A DNA stretch of 64,000 bases from Rhodoglobus sp. (GCA_025463605.1 JAODAV010000011.1:62001-126000); one strand, 5' to 3'. Counted from the stretch's first letter, positions 26,236 to 35,554 are shown. The notes: generated by a model not told the origin, from the sequence alone. Made by a program: numbers and translations.

Positions 26236-29178
26236 TCAGCCGGTGCTTGGCGCAGGAGTCCTGCCGACGCCGTAGAACCGCTTCTCGAAGACCTGGCGGG
26301 CCAGTCGCGTGACGCGCAGGTAGTCCTCCTCGAGTTGGCTCGCGGAGCCCGGAGGGTATTCCAGCAGTCGCGCGACGCCTTCGAGCTGCTGGCGGTCGGT
26401 GGGAAGTACGTCGGAGGTCTTTGAGGTCCACAGCGTCATCGCGGAGCGGGCGCGCGAGGCGAGCACCCACGCGTCCCTGAGCTTCGCGGCATCCGTCGCG
26501 GGCAACAGCCCCTCCTCGACTGCCGCCGCGAGGGCCCGCAGGGTCGAGGTCGTGCGCAGTCCCTCGATGGTCGACGCGTGCAGGAGTTGCTGCAACTGCA
26601 CGAACCACTCCACGTCGCTGAGCGATCCGCGGCCGAGCTTGAGGTGGCGCGCGGGGTCAGCGGCCTGGGGCAAACGCTCCGCCTCCACTCGAGCCTTGAT
26701 GCGCTTGATCTCCCGCACATCCTGTTCGGCGATCTTCGCGGGGTAGCGCACCTCGTCGGCCAGTTGCTCGAAGGCCTCGAGCACTCCCGGGTCGCCCACA
26801 ACGGCGCGGGCCCGCAGCAGCGCTTGCGCCTCCCAGGTAAGCGACCAGCGGGCGTAATAGGCGCGATACGACTCGAGGGATCTCACGATCGCGCCGTTCT
26901 TGCCTTCGGGCCGCAGCCCGATATCGAGGTCAAGCGGAATTCGCAGGTCTTCCGTGAGCCGCGCAAGGGCGTGCACGATCTGCTCGGCCCGGGCCTGGGC
27001 CTCCTCGCCGGATGCCCCGGCCGAGCGGTACACGTACATGACGTCAGCATCCGAGCCGAAGCCGAGCTCGGCTCCCCCGTAGCGCCCCATCGCGATGATG
27101 CCGAACTCGATACCGTCGCCGAATCGGTGCGCGATCGTCAGTGCTCCCGTGAGCACCGCGGTCGTCACATCCGAGAGCGCGATGCCGAGTTCCTCCGCGG
27201 CCACAACCCCGAGAATGGCACCGAGCGCGAGTCGCAGCACTTCGCGACGCCGAGCGGTGCGCAGGGCGAGCGCCGCGGCATCGTCGTCGCCTTCGTAGCG
27301 CGCCACGATTGCCTGTGTTTCTTCGAGAAGAGCTGCGAGCGGTCGTGCCCGCAGCTCCTCATCGTTCTCGAGCCAGGCTGCGGCCTCCGGGATGCGCTCG
27401 AAGAGGTCGCCCACGAAGCGCGACCCGGAGAGCACCTGGGTCAGTCGCTCGGCGGCGCCAGACGAGTCTCGCAGCATACGCAGGAACCAGTACGCCTCGC
27501 CGAGGTCTTCGCTCAGACGGCGAAACGCGAGCAGGCCGTGGTCGGGGTCGGCACCCTCGGCGAACCACTGCAGCATGACCGGGAGCAGGTTGCGCTGAAT
27601 GGTCGCGCGACGCGACACACCGCCCGTGAGTGCCCCGATGTGCAGGAGCGCGCCGCGCGGATCGCGGAAGCCGATCGCCGCGAGACGCGCTTCGGCCTGC
27701 GCACTCGAGAGTGCGAGTCCTTCTTCCGGGAGCGCGGCCACCGCGGAGAGCAGCGGGCGGTAGAACAGGCGCTCGTGGAGGCGCCGAACGGCGTGCTTGG
27801 TGCGCTGCCACTGCTCCGTGAGGTCGGCCGCGTTCGTCGCGAGACCGCTCCCCCGCGCGAGCACGCGCAGCGCGTCGGAGTCGGTCGGCATGAGGTGGGT
27901 GCGGCGCAGTCGCGACAATTGCAACCGGTGCTCGAGCAGGCGCAGAAAACGGTAGTCGCGCGCGAACTCGGCGGCCTCGACCCTGCCGATGTAGCCCTGT
28001 TCGGCGAGAGCGATGAGAGCCGACAGGGTCGCGACCTGGCGCACGGCGACGTCGGCTTGCCCGTGAACGAGCTGCAGCAACTGGATCGTGAACTCGACGT
28101 CACGAAGCCCACCAGGGCCGAGCTTGAGCTGCACGTCGAGCTCTTCGGCCGGGATGTTCTGAGTGACCCGTTCCCGCATGCGCTGCACCGATTCGACGAA
28201 GTTCTCGCGCGAGGCGCTCGACCAGACCTTGGGTGCGACGCCCGCCACGTACCTGTCCCCCAGGTCACGATCGCCCGCGAGCGGTCGCGCCTTCAGCAGC
28301 GCCTGGAACTCCCAGCTCTTCGCCCAGCGCTCGTAATAGGCGAGGTGCGAATCGAGGGTGCGCACGAGCGCGCCGTCTTTGCCTTCCGGCCGTAGGTTCG
28401 CATCGACTTCCCACAGTCCCGGCTCCGTCGAGAGATCGTGGATGCCACGCATCGTCTGCATTGCCAGTCGCGTTGCGATCTCCACGGCCCGGTCATCCGA
28501 CAGCCCGTCCGTTCCGGCAGCGACGAAGATCACGTCGACATCGGACACGTAGTTGAGCTCGCGAGCACCCGCCTTGCCCATGCCGATGATCGCGAGACGC
28601 GTTGCGGCAATCTCGGCCGCAGGGAACTTCACCTCGCGCCGGGCGATGTCGAGGGAGGCGTCGAGCGCAGCTCCGGCAAGGTCCGCGAGCGCGGCGGCGA
28701 CGTGATCGACGGCGGGGAGCGGGTCGGCCTGTGCCAGGTCCCACGCGGCAAGACGGGCGAGGTGACGCCGGTAGCGCACGCGCAGCGCGACCCAGGCCTG
28801 GTCCCCCGTGAGTCCCGCTACCGCGTCGAGTAGGTCGGCCTCGTACTCCGCGGGCGTCGACGGTGCGTCGAGCGCATCGGTGAGCGCCGACAGTTGCGAG
28901 GGGTGCCGCTCGAAGAACTCGCCTAGCCCCGCTGACGCCCCGAGCAGTCGGATGAGCCGGCCGGCCGCATCCTCGTCGCGCAGGAGCACTGCGACCTCGG
29001 CGGGTGACTGCTCACGCAGCCTCACGAGCAGGCGAAGGGCCTGGTCGGGATCGGCGGTACTCGCGAAGTGGGGCACGAGACCGGGCGCGTCGAGCAACCC
29101 CAGTAGCTCGCCGGTTCCGCCCAGCTCGGCGAACCCGAGCCTGGCCAATTCCGTCAGAGTCGTCTGTGACCGTGCCAT
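26236..29178 (-). CDS. glnE: Bifunctional glutamine synthetase adenylyltransferase/deadenylase
   Basis: A 980-aa two-headed nucleotidyltransferase. The first domain carries G-M-G-K-A-G-A-R-E-L-N-Y then S-D-V-D-V-I-F (about residues 198-216; deadenylylating half), and the second M-G-R-Y-G-G-A-E-L-G-F-G-S-D-A-D-V (about 693-712; adenylylating half), each followed by an all-helical GlnD/GlnE domain. Both Asp-x-Asp metal sites are intact. GlnE adenylylates the tyrosine of class I glutamine synthetase when nitrogen is plentiful. The start lies 6 bp after the glnA2 stop, so the two form an operon. Length is normal for actinobacterial GlnE. Confidence 0.95.
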   Translation of the reverse strand: MARSQTTLTELARLGFAELGGTGELLGLLDAPGLVPHFASTADPDQALRLLVRLREQSPAEVAVLLRDEDAAGRLIRLLGASAGLGEFFERHPSQLSALTDALDAPSTPAEYEADLLDAVAGLTGDQAWVALRVRYRRHLARLAAWDLAQADPLPAVDHVAAALADLAGAALDASLDIARREVKFPAAEIAATRLAIIGMGKAGARELNYVSDVDVIFVAAGTDGLSDDRAVEIATRLAMQTMRGIHDLSTEPGLWEVDANLRPEGKDGALVRTLDSHLAYYERWAKSWEFQALLKARPLAGDRDLGDRYVAGVAPKVWSSASRENFVESVQRMRERVTQNIPAEELDVQLKLGPGGLRDVEFTIQLLQLVHGQADVAVRQVATLSALIALAEQGYIGRVEAAEFARDYRFLRLLEHRLQLSRLRRTHLMPTDSDALRVLARGSGLATNAADLTEQWQRTKHAVRRLHERLFYRPLLSAVAALPEEGLALSSAQAEARLAAIGFRDPRGALLHIGALTGGVSRRATIQRNLLPVMLQWFAEGADPDHGLLAFRRLSEDLGEAYWFLRMLRDSSGAAERLTQVLSGSRFVGDLFERIPEAAAWLENDEELRARPLAALLEETQAIVARYEGDDDAAALALRTARRREVLRLALGAILGVVAAEELGIALSDVTTAVLTGALTIAHRFGDGIEFGIIAMGRYGGAELGFGSDADVMYVYRSAGASGEEAQARAEQIVHALARLTEDLRIPLDLDIGLRPEGKNGAIVRSLESYRAYYARWSLTWEAQALLRARAVVGDPGVLEAFEQLADEVRYPAKIAEQDVREIKRIKARVEAERLPQAADPARHLKLGRGSLSDVEWFVQLQQLLHASTIEGLRTTSTLRALAAAVEEGLLPATDAAKLRDAWVLASRARSAMTLWTSKTSDVLPTDRQQLEGVARLLEYPPGSASQLEEDYLRVTRLARQVFEKRFYGVGRTPAPSTG

Positions 29179-29184
29179 GGTTCG

Positions 29185-30522
29185 CTACAGGATCTCTAGG
29201 TTTGACTCCAGCTCGTACGGCGTGACCTGCGCGCGGTACTCCTTCCACTCGCGCCGCTTGTTGAGCAGCACATAGTTGAAGACCTGCTCTCCGAGCGTCT
29301 CGGCAACGAGCTCCGAGTCCTCCATGAGCGAGACGGCGTGATCGAGCGACGCCGGAAGCTGGTTGTAGCCGAGGGCACGGCGCTCGGCGTCGGAAAGCTC
29401 CCACACGTTGTCTTCTGCTTCGCTCGGCAGCTCGTAGCCCTCCTCGATGCCCTTCAGCCCCGCGGCGAGAAGCAGCGAGAACGTGAGGTACGGGTTGGCC
29501 GCGGAGTCGATCGCGCGGTACTCGACGCGTGCGCTCTGGCCCTTGTTGGGCTTGTACAGCGGCACGCGCACGAGAGCCGAACGGTTGTTGTGACCCCACG
29601 TGACGAAGCTGGGCGCCTCGTCTCCGCCCCACAGGCGCTTGTACGAATTGACGTACTGGTTGGTCACCGCCGTGATCTCGGGCGCATGGGTGAGCAGGCC
29701 CGCGACGAACTGCCGCCCGATCTTGGAGAGCTGGTAGTGACCGCTCGCATCGAAGAACGCGTTCGTGTCGCCCTCGAAGAGAGACATGTGGGTGTGCATA
29801 CCTGAACCCGGATGCCCGGAGAGGGGTTTCGGCATGAACGTCGCGTACACGCCCTGCTCGATCGCCACCTCCTTGATGACGGTGCGGAACGTCATGATGT
29901 TGTCCGCCGTCGTGAGGGCGTCCGCGTAGCGCAGGTCGATCTCGTTCTGGCCGGGACCTGCCTCGTGGTGACTGAACTCGACCGAGATGCCGAGGTCTTC
30001 GAGCATCCGCACCGACCGACGGCGGAAGTCATGTGCCGTACCGCCGGGCACGTTGTCGAAGAAGCCCGCCGAGTCCACGGGAACCGGCGATCCGCTTTCG
30101 AGCTTCGACGACTTGAGCAGGTAGAACTCGATCTCCGGATGCGTGTAGAACGTGAATCCGCGATCGGCGGCTTTCGCGAGCGATCGCTTGAGAACATTGC
30201 GGGGATCGGATGCCGCGGGCTGCCCGTCGGGCGTCGTGATGTCGCAGAACATGCGAGCCGTGGGGTCGATCTCGCCGCGCCACGGGAGGATCTGGAAGGT
30301 CGTGGGGTCGGGATGCGCGAGCATGTCGGCCTCATACGCTCTAGTGAATCCCTCGATGGCCGAACCGTCGAAACCGAGTCCCTCGGCGAACGCTCCCTCG
30401 ACTTCGGCCGGGGCGATCGCAACGCTCTTGAGCGTGCCGACGACGTCGGTGAACCAGAGCCGGATGAACTTGATTCCCCGCTCTTCGATTGTGCGAAGAA
30501 CGAAGTCGCGCTGCTTGTCCAT
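29185..30522 (-). CDS. glnA2: Glutamine synthetase GlnA2-type
   Basis: A 445-aa class I glutamine synthetase of the short actinobacterial GlnA2 group. It has F-Y-T-H-P-E-I-E-F-Y-L-L (substrate site), K-P-L-S-G-H-P-G-S-G-M-H (ATP site) and N-R-S-A-L-V-R-V-P. The adenylylation loop is different: N-V-W-E-L-S-D-A-E, with Trp374 where GlnA1 has its target Tyr, so GlnE should not modify it at that site. Some GlnA2-like proteins act on polyamines or glutamate derivatives; whether this one is a true glutamine synthetase is open. The ATG at 30522 has AGAGG upstream; a TTG three bases earlier is less likely. Operon with glnE. Confidence 0.9.
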   Translation of the reverse strand: MDKQRDFVLRTIEERGIKFIRLWFTDVVGTLKSVAIAPAEVEGAFAEGLGFDGSAIEGFTRAYEADMLAHPDPTTFQILPWRGEIDPTARMFCDITTPDGQPAASDPRNVLKRSLAKAADRGFTFYTHPEIEFYLLKSSKLESGSPVPVDSAGFFDNVPGGTAHDFRRRSVRMLEDLGISVEFSHHEAGPGQNEIDLRYADALTTADNIMTFRTVIKEVAIEQGVYATFMPKPLSGHPGSGMHTHMSLFEGDTNAFFDASGHYQLSKIGRQFVAGLLTHAPEITAVTNQYVNSYKRLWGGDEAPSFVTWGHNNRSALVRVPLYKPNKGQSARVEYRAIDSAANPYLTFSLLLAAGLKGIEEGYELPSEAEDNVWELSDAERRALGYNQLPASLDHAVSLMEDSELVAETLGEQVFNYVLLNKRREWKEYRAQVTPYELESNLEIL

Positions 30523-30577
30523 CAAGCTCCTCTGTGCTCACTCGAGGTGCCCCCGGCACCGCTATCAGGCTACTAGT

Positions 30578-30583
30578 TAGACT
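30578..30583 (+). promoter_or_regulatory. Leaderless -10 element of panB
   Basis: TAGACT ends 6 nt before the ATG at 30590. The gap is CCCCCT, which cannot act as a Shine-Dalgarno sequence; a leaderless mRNA is strongly suggested. Confidence 0.65.
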
Positions 30584-30589
30584 CCCCCT

Positions 30590-31426
30590 ATGACTGACTC
30601 GACGGCCGCGCAGGCCCAGGCCAACCTCAAGCGGGTGCGTACCCGGCACTTCCAGAGCGCCAAAGAGAACGGCATCAAGATCACCGGTCTCACGAGCTAC
30701 GACCAGCTCACGGCGGGCATCTTCGACGAGGCGGGAATCGACTTCCTTCTCGTCGGCGATTCGGCCGCCAACAACGTCTACGGCTACGACACCACCCTCC
30801 CGGTGTCGGTCGACGAGCTCATCCCGCTCGCGCGCGCGGTGGCCGGCGCGGTCACCCGGGCATTCGTCATCGCAGACATGCCCTTCGGCTCCTACGAGAC
30901 CGGCACAGACGAGGCCCTGCACACCGCGTTCCGCTTCATGAAGGAGACCGGAGCGCACGCGGTGAAGCTCGAGGGCGGCGTGCGCAGCGCCGAGCAGATC
31001 CGCCGGATCGTATCTGCGGGCATCCCGGTCATGGCTCACATCGGGTTCACGCCGCAGAGCGAGCACGGCCTCGGCGGCCACGTCATCCAGGGCCGCGGCG
31101 AGCAGGTAACGCAACTCCTGGCGGACGCGCACGCCGTCGAGGACGCCGGAGCGTTCGCCGTCGTGCTCGAGATGGTGCCCGCCGAAGCCGCCGCGAAGGT
31201 CACCCAGGAGCTGCGCATTCCGACGATCGGCGTCGGTGCTGGGCCGCATGTCGACGGCCAGCTTCTCGTCTGGACTGACTGGGCCGGCTTCACGAAGGGA
31301 CGCATTCCCAAGTTCGTCAAGCAGTACGCGAACCTGCGCGAGACTCTCACGGATGCCGTGACGAACTATCGCGCGGACGTCGAAGGCGGCGTCTACCCCG
31401 GCCCCGAGCACTCCTACGAGGACTGA
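30590..31426 (+). CDS. panB: 3-methyl-2-oxobutanoate hydroxymethyltransferase
   Basis: A 278-aa PanB, first step of pantothenate (coenzyme A) synthesis: a hydroxymethyl group from methylene-tetrahydrofolate is added to 2-oxoisovalerate. Marks are the Mg-binding L-L-V-G-D-S-A (about residues 54-60), [15 protein letters not shown] (about 123-130), A-H-I-G-F-T-P-Q-S, and the catalytic region V-L-E-M-V-P-A-E. It is divergent from glnA2 (67 bp between starts), with its own leaderless promoter. A DUF72 gene follows after one base, so the two form an operon. Confidence 0.95.
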   Translation: MTDSTAAQAQANLKRVRTRHFQSAKENGIKITGLTSYDQLTAGIFDEAGIDFLLVGDSAANNVYGYDTTLPVSVDELIPLARAVAGAVTRAFVIADMPFGSYETGTDEALHTAFRFMKETGAHAVKLEGGVRSAEQIRRIVSAGIPVMAHIGFTPQSEHGLGGHVIQGRGEQVTQLLADAHAVEDAGAFAVVLEMVPAEAAAKVTQELRIPTIGVGAGPHVDGQLLVWTDWAGFTKGRIPKFVKQYANLRETLTDAVTNYRADVEGGVYPGPEHSYED

Positions 31427-31427
31427 C

Positions 31428-32249
31428 GTGGGCCGCGGGCGCGCCTTCGTCGGCATGTCCGGGTGGGTGTACCCGCCGTGGCGGGGCGTGTTCTACCCGA
31501 AGGGCCTCGCCCAGAAGAGCGAACTCGCCTACGCCTCATCGCACGTGACGTCGATCGAGATCAACGGCTCGTTCTACGGATTGCCCAAGCCGAAGACCTG
31601 GCAGTCCTGGCGCGACGGGACTCCCGATGGCTTCGTGCTCTCGGTCAAGGGGCCGCGTCTGATCACGCACATGAAGCGGCTCAACAATGCCCGCCTCCCG
31701 CTCGCGAACTTCTTCGCTTCGGGAGTGCTGTCGCTCGACGCCAAGCTCGGCGCGTTGCTCTGGCAGCTGCCACCGAACCTCGCGTTCGATCCGGATGTGC
31801 TCGAGCGGTTCCTCGCTTTATTGCCTCGTACGACGACCGAGGCGCTCGCGCTCGCCCAGCATCGCGAGGAGCTCATGGGTGATCGGGTCTGGCTCGGTCC
31901 CGTCGAGGAACGACCGTTGCGGCACTCGATGGAGGTGCGGAACGCGACCTTCGACGACGAGCGCTACTTCGCTCTGCTCGATGAGTTCGGCGTCGCTTCG
32001 GTGCTCGCCGACACGGCGGGAAAGTGGCCCAGGTTCGAGCGCGACACAGCCGATTTCACGTACGTGCGCCTGCACGGCGACAAGATCCTCTACGAGAGCG
32101 GCTACGACGATGATGCCCTCGACGCATGGGCTGCTCGCGTGGACGGCTGGCGTGACGCCGGCCGTGACGTCTACGTCTACTTCGACAACGACATCAAGGT
32201 GCGAGCGCCCGTCGACGCGATGGGACTCATCGCCCGATTGCAGGAGTGA
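31428..32249 (+). CDS. DUF72 family protein
   Basis: A 273-aa DUF72 (YecE-like) TIM-barrel protein: the start G-M-S-G-W-V-Y-P-P-W-R-G-V-F-Y-P-K-G, then the I-N-G-S-F-Y-G-L-P strand, F-V-L-S-V-K-G-P-R, W-Q-L-P-P-N, and the end V-Y-V-Y-F-D-N-D are all family landmarks. Function is not established; the fold resembles sugar-phosphate isomerases and endonuclease IV. The GTG starts one base after the panB stop, so translation is probably coupled. It converges on the small gene at 32259. Confidence 0.85.
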   Translation: MGRGRAFVGMSGWVYPPWRGVFYPKGLAQKSELAYASSHVTSIEINGSFYGLPKPKTWQSWRDGTPDGFVLSVKGPRLITHMKRLNNARLPLANFFASGVLSLDAKLGALLWQLPPNLAFDPDVLERFLALLPRTTTEALALAQHREELMGDRVWLGPVEERPLRHSMEVRNATFDDERYFALLDEFGVASVLADTAGKWPRFERDTADFTYVRLHGDKILYESGYDDDALDAWAARVDGWRDAGRDVYVYFDNDIKVRAPVDAMGLIARLQE

Positions 32250-32258
32250 GGCGACTGC

Positions 32259-32438
32259 CTACGAGCGGTCCCAGTCGGAAGCATCCTCCTGCGCCCACTT
32301 TCGCGCCCGCTCGGCGATGATCTCGGGGGCGCGAGCGGCCTCCTCCTTCGTAGGGAACGGCCCGTCGCGCTCCGACATGAGCGACTGGGCGCCCTCCTCG
32401 ACTTCGCCGGTCTTGTGGTTGTACCACCACTCGGTCAT
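32259..32438 (-). CDS. Small SPOR-like protein of unknown function
   Basis: A 59-aa charged protein: E-W-W-Y-N-H-K-T-G-E-V-E-E-G near the N-terminus, then R-D-G-P-F-P-T-K-E-E-A-A and a helix to the end. Very similar short proteins are common beside map in actinobacteria, often labelled SPOR domain-containing or, wrongly, methionine aminopeptidase. The ATG has a strong GGAGG 5 nt upstream; the frame is open to 32756 but overlaps the VOC gene. Cytoplasmic, role unknown. Confidence 0.75.
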   Translation of the reverse strand: MTEWWYNHKTGEVEEGAQSLMSERDGPFPTKEEAARAPEIIAERARKWAQEDASDWDRS

Positions 32439-32477
32439 GCGCACCTCCGGTTTGGACTGTTCTTCAAGGCTAAGCCG

Positions 32478-32483
32478 TAGCAT
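32478..32483 (+). promoter_or_regulatory. Leaderless -10 element of the VOC gene
   Basis: TAGCAT ends 6 nt before the ATG at 32490; the gap CCTGTC has no ribosome site. Confidence 0.6.
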
Positions 32484-32489
32484 CCTGTC

Positions 32490-32861
32490 ATGGAACTGAT
32501 CCAGGTCGCTCAGCGCGCCGAGAACCTGGCGCGCGCCGTCGCCTTCTACGAGAAACTGTTCGGCGAACCTGTCGCCGCCGTATTCGATCCCCCCGGGCTC
32601 GCCTTCTTCCACCTCGGCGGCACGCGCCTTCTCCTCGATGTCGGTGCGCCATCCGCCCTGCTCTATCTCGGTGTCGACGATGTGCGTGAGACCGTCGAGC
32701 GACTGCGGTCGAGCGGTGTGACGATCGAGTCCGAACCCCATGTGATCTTCAGGCATGAGGACGGCACGCTCGGCCCGGCCGCGACAGACGAGTGGATGGC
32801 GTTCATCCGCGACAGCGAAGACAATACTGTCGGCCTCGTGAGCCGTTCCCCGATCACCTAG
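32490..32861 (+). CDS. VOC (glyoxalase/bleomycin-resistance fold) protein
   Basis: A 123-aa protein with one betaalphabetabetabeta repeat at each half: N-L-A-R-A-V-A-F-Y-E-K-L-F-G-E-P-V near residues 12-28 and L-Y-L-G-V-D-D-V-R-E-T-V-E-R-L near 57-71, ending F-I-R-D-S-E-D-N-T-V-G-L. VOC proteins are metal-dependent dioxygenases, isomerases or resistance proteins; the substrate is not predictable. It is divergent from the SPOR-like gene (51 bp) and 30 bp upstream of map, which has its own promoter element. Confidence 0.8.
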   Translation: MELIQVAQRAENLARAVAFYEKLFGEPVAAVFDPPGLAFFHLGGTRLLLDVGAPSALLYLGVDDVRETVERLRSSGVTIESEPHVIFRHEDGTLGPAATDEWMAFIRDSEDNTVGLVSRSPIT

Positions 32862-32879
32862 CCCGATCGGGCACCCGGA

Positions 32880-32885
32880 TAGACT
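32880..32885 (+). promoter_or_regulatory. Leaderless -10 element of map
   Basis: TAGACT ends 6 nt before the ATG at 32892. The gap CGGGGC is weak as a Shine-Dalgarno sequence. Confidence 0.55.
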
Positions 32886-32891
32886 CGGGGC

Positions 32892-33776
32892 ATGCCTCGG
32901 GACGCGCAGGGATTCCTCGTTCCGGGGGTGATCTCCCCGAAGCGGCCGGTTCCCGCGAGCATCCCGCGCCCCGAGTACGTCGGTCGCTCAGGACCGCGGC
33001 GCCATGACCGCGGCGACGTCTACTCCGCAGCCGATATCGAGCTCATCCGCGAAGCGGGTCGAATCGCCGCCCAGGCGGTCGAGCTCGTGGGCGAGGCAAT
33101 CCGCCCCGGGGTGACGACGGAGGTACTCGATGTCATTGCACACGAATTCATCGTCGCGAATGGGGCCTATCCCTCAACAGTGGGCTATCGCGGCTTCCCC
33201 AAGGCCGTGTGCACGAGCATCAACGAAGTGATCTGCCACGGCATCCCCGACGACACGGCGTTGAGCGACGGTGACATCATCAACGTCGACATCACGGCGT
33301 TCAAGAACGGGATGCACGGCGACCTCAGCAAGACGTTCATCGTCGGGTCGGTGCAACCCGAGGTCGAGCTCCTCGTCGAACGCACGCGCGAAGCTCTCGA
33401 GCGCGGTATCAAGACGGTGGCTCCGGGTCGCCAGGTCAACGTGATCGGGCGCGCGATCGAGTCGTATGCGAAGCGCTTCGGATACGGCGTCGTGCGAGAC
33501 TTCACGGGTCACGGTGTCGGCGCCTCGTTCCACTCGGGCCTCATCATTCCGCATTACGACGCCGCCCCCGCCTTCGATGACGTCATGGAGGTGGGAATGG
33601 TCTTCACGATTGAACCCATGCTGACCCTCGGCACGCCCGAACATCCCGGAATCGTGGATTGGGACCAGTGGGACGACGACTGGACGGTCACGACGAAGAA
33701 CAAGAGCGTCACTGCCCAGTTCGAGCACACGCTCGCGGTGACCGAGCGCGGCGCCGACATTCTTACGCTGCCCTGA
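32892..33776 (+). CDS. map: Methionine aminopeptidase, type I with N-terminal extension
   Basis: A 294-aa enzyme removing the starter methionine from new proteins. Metal ligands include Asp133 and Asp144 ([14 protein letters not shown]), the His in G-H-G-V-G-A-S-F-H, the Glu in F-T-I-E-P-M-L, and the last Glu in Q-F-E-H-T. The first 40 residues form a Pro-rich extension ([12 protein letters not shown]) like the mycobacterial MetAP1c extension, which is linked to ribosome docking. The ATG at 32892 keeps this extension. ppgK follows after 28 bp. Confidence 0.95.
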   Translation: MPRDAQGFLVPGVISPKRPVPASIPRPEYVGRSGPRRHDRGDVYSAADIELIREAGRIAAQAVELVGEAIRPGVTTEVLDVIAHEFIVANGAYPSTVGYRGFPKAVCTSINEVICHGIPDDTALSDGDIINVDITAFKNGMHGDLSKTFIVGSVQPEVELLVERTREALERGIKTVAPGRQVNVIGRAIESYAKRFGYGVVRDFTGHGVGASFHSGLIIPHYDAAPAFDDVMEVGMVFTIEPMLTLGTPEHPGIVDWDQWDDDWTVTTKNKSVTAQFEHTLAVTERGADILTLP

Positions 33777-33804
33777 CAACCGACCCGTGAAGGACAATTG
33801 ACAC

Positions 33805-34593
33805 ATGGCCAAAGCTCTCGGAATCGACATCGGCGGCACGGGGATCAAAGCGGCCGTGGTCGACACCGGCACGGGCGAACTCGTGAGCGAGCGCCTCAAG
33901 CTGCCCACGCCCGTGGGCGGCACCCCCGAGGACATCGTGAAGACCGTCGTGCGCCTTCTCGATGACCTCGGCGGGGTGGAAGACGCCGTGCCGATGGGCG
34001 TGTGCTTTCCCGCGATCGTGAGGAACGGCCGCACCATGTCGGCCGCGAACGTATCGAAGAAGTGGATCGGCCTGGAGGCCGAGAAGATGTTCGAGCACGC
34101 ACTGGGGCGAGACATCCACTTCGTCAACGATGCGGATGCTGCCGGCTACGCGGAGGTCCGTTACGGCGCCGCACGGGGCGTGTCGGGTCTCGTCGTGCTC
34201 ACCACGCTCGGCACGGGGATCGGCAGCGCGCTCATCTACGACGACACGCTCATCCCGAATTCGGAACTCGGCCACCTGCAAATGCGCGGCAAGGATGCCG
34301 AGAAGCGCGCATCGTTCGCCGCGAAGGAACGGGGCCGCCTGTCCTGGAGGGCGTGGGCCGGCCGGCTGCAGGAGTACTACACCTACCTCGAGTCGCTCTT
34401 CTCCCCCGACCTGTTCATCGTGGGCGGCGGCGTCTCGAAGAGCCACGAGGAGTTTCTGCCGCTGCTCCACCTGCAGACCGCCATCGTGCCGGCCGTGCAC
34501 CGCAACAACGCCGGCATCCTCGGTGCGGCTGCGCTCGCGGCTCCCGTGCCGCCGGCTTCTCCGGCCCCCACCTTCGAGACTTCCGCACGCTGA
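33805..34593 (+). CDS. ppgK: Polyphosphate--glucose phosphotransferase
   Basis: A 262-aa ROK-type sugar kinase that phosphorylates glucose with polyphosphate (and ATP). It has the phosphate loop D-I-G-G-T-G-I-K (about residues 8-15), the sugar-site N-D-A-D-A-A-G, T-L-G-T-G-I-G-S-A-L, and E-L-G-H in place of the longer ROK zinc motif, which is typical of PpgK. The ATG has AAGGA about 10 nt upstream. The stop overlaps the next start by one base (TGATG), so the two genes are coupled. Confidence 0.92.
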   Translation: MAKALGIDIGGTGIKAAVVDTGTGELVSERLKLPTPVGGTPEDIVKTVVRLLDDLGGVEDAVPMGVCFPAIVRNGRTMSAANVSKKWIGLEAEKMFEHALGRDIHFVNDADAAGYAEVRYGAARGVSGLVVLTTLGTGIGSALIYDDTLIPNSELGHLQMRGKDAEKRASFAAKERGRLSWRAWAGRLQEYYTYLESLFSPDLFIVGGGVSKSHEEFLPLLHLQTAIVPAVHRNNAGILGAAALAAPVPPASPAPTFETSAR

Positions 34594-35531
34594 TGCGCGC
34601 GGCACAGTACGACCGCTACGGTGATCCGTCGGTGCTGTACGTGGGCGATGCGCCGATGCCGGGGGCGGGCCCGGGCGAAGTGCTCGTCACGGTGGCCGCA
34701 TCCAGCGTCAACCAGATCGACGCCACGGCGCGCTCCGGTTCCGCTCGCCCGGCCACAGGCTTCCGATTCCCCAAGGGAACGGGTGTCGACTTCGCGGGCG
34801 AGGTCGTCGCGATCGGCACAGGCGTCGTCGATCTCGCGCCGGGAGACCGAGTCTGGGGGTTCCTTCCCGGACTGCCCCGCGCACGCACCGCGGCCGCGGC
34901 CGAGTTCGTCGTGTCGAAGCGCCGACACCTGGCGCCCGCTCCCACGGCAATCGACCTCGTCGACGCGGCCGGACTTGCCATGGTGGGCGTCACGGCGCTC
35001 GTCGCCCTGCGCACCTACGCGAACCTTCAGCCTGGTGGACGACTGCTGGTACGCGGCGCGAGCGGCGGAGTCGGGACTGTCGCCGTGCAGCTGGCCAAAG
35101 CCATGGGCGCTCACGTCACGGCGCTCACCAGCGGTGACACGCTCGACTTCGTGCGCTCCCTCGGTGCGGATGCCGCACTCGACTACCACACGCACGGCCC
35201 GTCTTCGCTTGGCACCTTCGACGCCATCCTCGACCTCACCGGTACTCGGCTGGCGGCGTACCGCGCCCTCCTCGCCCCGAAGGGCCGCATGGTGACGACC
35301 GCAACGCGCGGTATCCCCTACATCCTGTTCTCGACGATCTTCGGACCACGCCGCGTGCGCGCCTTCGTCGTGTCACCGCGCTCGGAGCTGCTCGCCGACC
35401 TTGCCGGCTTCGTGGACGACGGCGCGCTCAAGCCTGTGGTCGACAAGGTCTTCCCACTCGAGCAGATCGCCGCCGCACACCGGGCGATCGCGGACGGGGG
35501 CGTGCGCGGAAAGGTCGTCGTAACGCTCTGA
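34593..35531 (+). CDS. NADPH:quinone oxidoreductase-like medium-chain dehydrogenase/reductase
   Basis: A 312-aa zinc-free MDR protein. The N-terminal GroES-like domain has N-Q-I-D-A-T-A-R-S-G and G-T-G-V-D-F-A-G-E-V-V; the Rossmann domain has R-G-A-S-G-G-V-G-T-V-A-V-Q-L-A-K (about residues 149-164). The end F-P-L-E-Q-I-A-A-A-H and G-K-V-V-V-T-L is classic for quinone reductases. The zinc-ligand cysteines of alcohol dehydrogenases are absent. It follows ppgK in a TGATG overlap; no functional link with polyphosphate is evident. Substrate unknown. Confidence 0.85.
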   Translation: MRAAQYDRYGDPSVLYVGDAPMPGAGPGEVLVTVAASSVNQIDATARSGSARPATGFRFPKGTGVDFAGEVVAIGTGVVDLAPGDRVWGFLPGLPRARTAAAAEFVVSKRRHLAPAPTAIDLVDAAGLAMVGVTALVALRTYANLQPGGRLLVRGASGGVGTVAVQLAKAMGAHVTALTSGDTLDFVRSLGADAALDYHTHGPSSLGTFDAILDLTGTRLAAYRALLAPKGRMVTTATRGIPYILFSTIFGPRRVRAFVVSPRSELLADLAGFVDDGALKPVVDKVFPLEQIAAAHRAIADGGVRGKVVVTL

Positions 35532-35554
35532 CCGAAGAGAGGTAGGCGGGAGGC

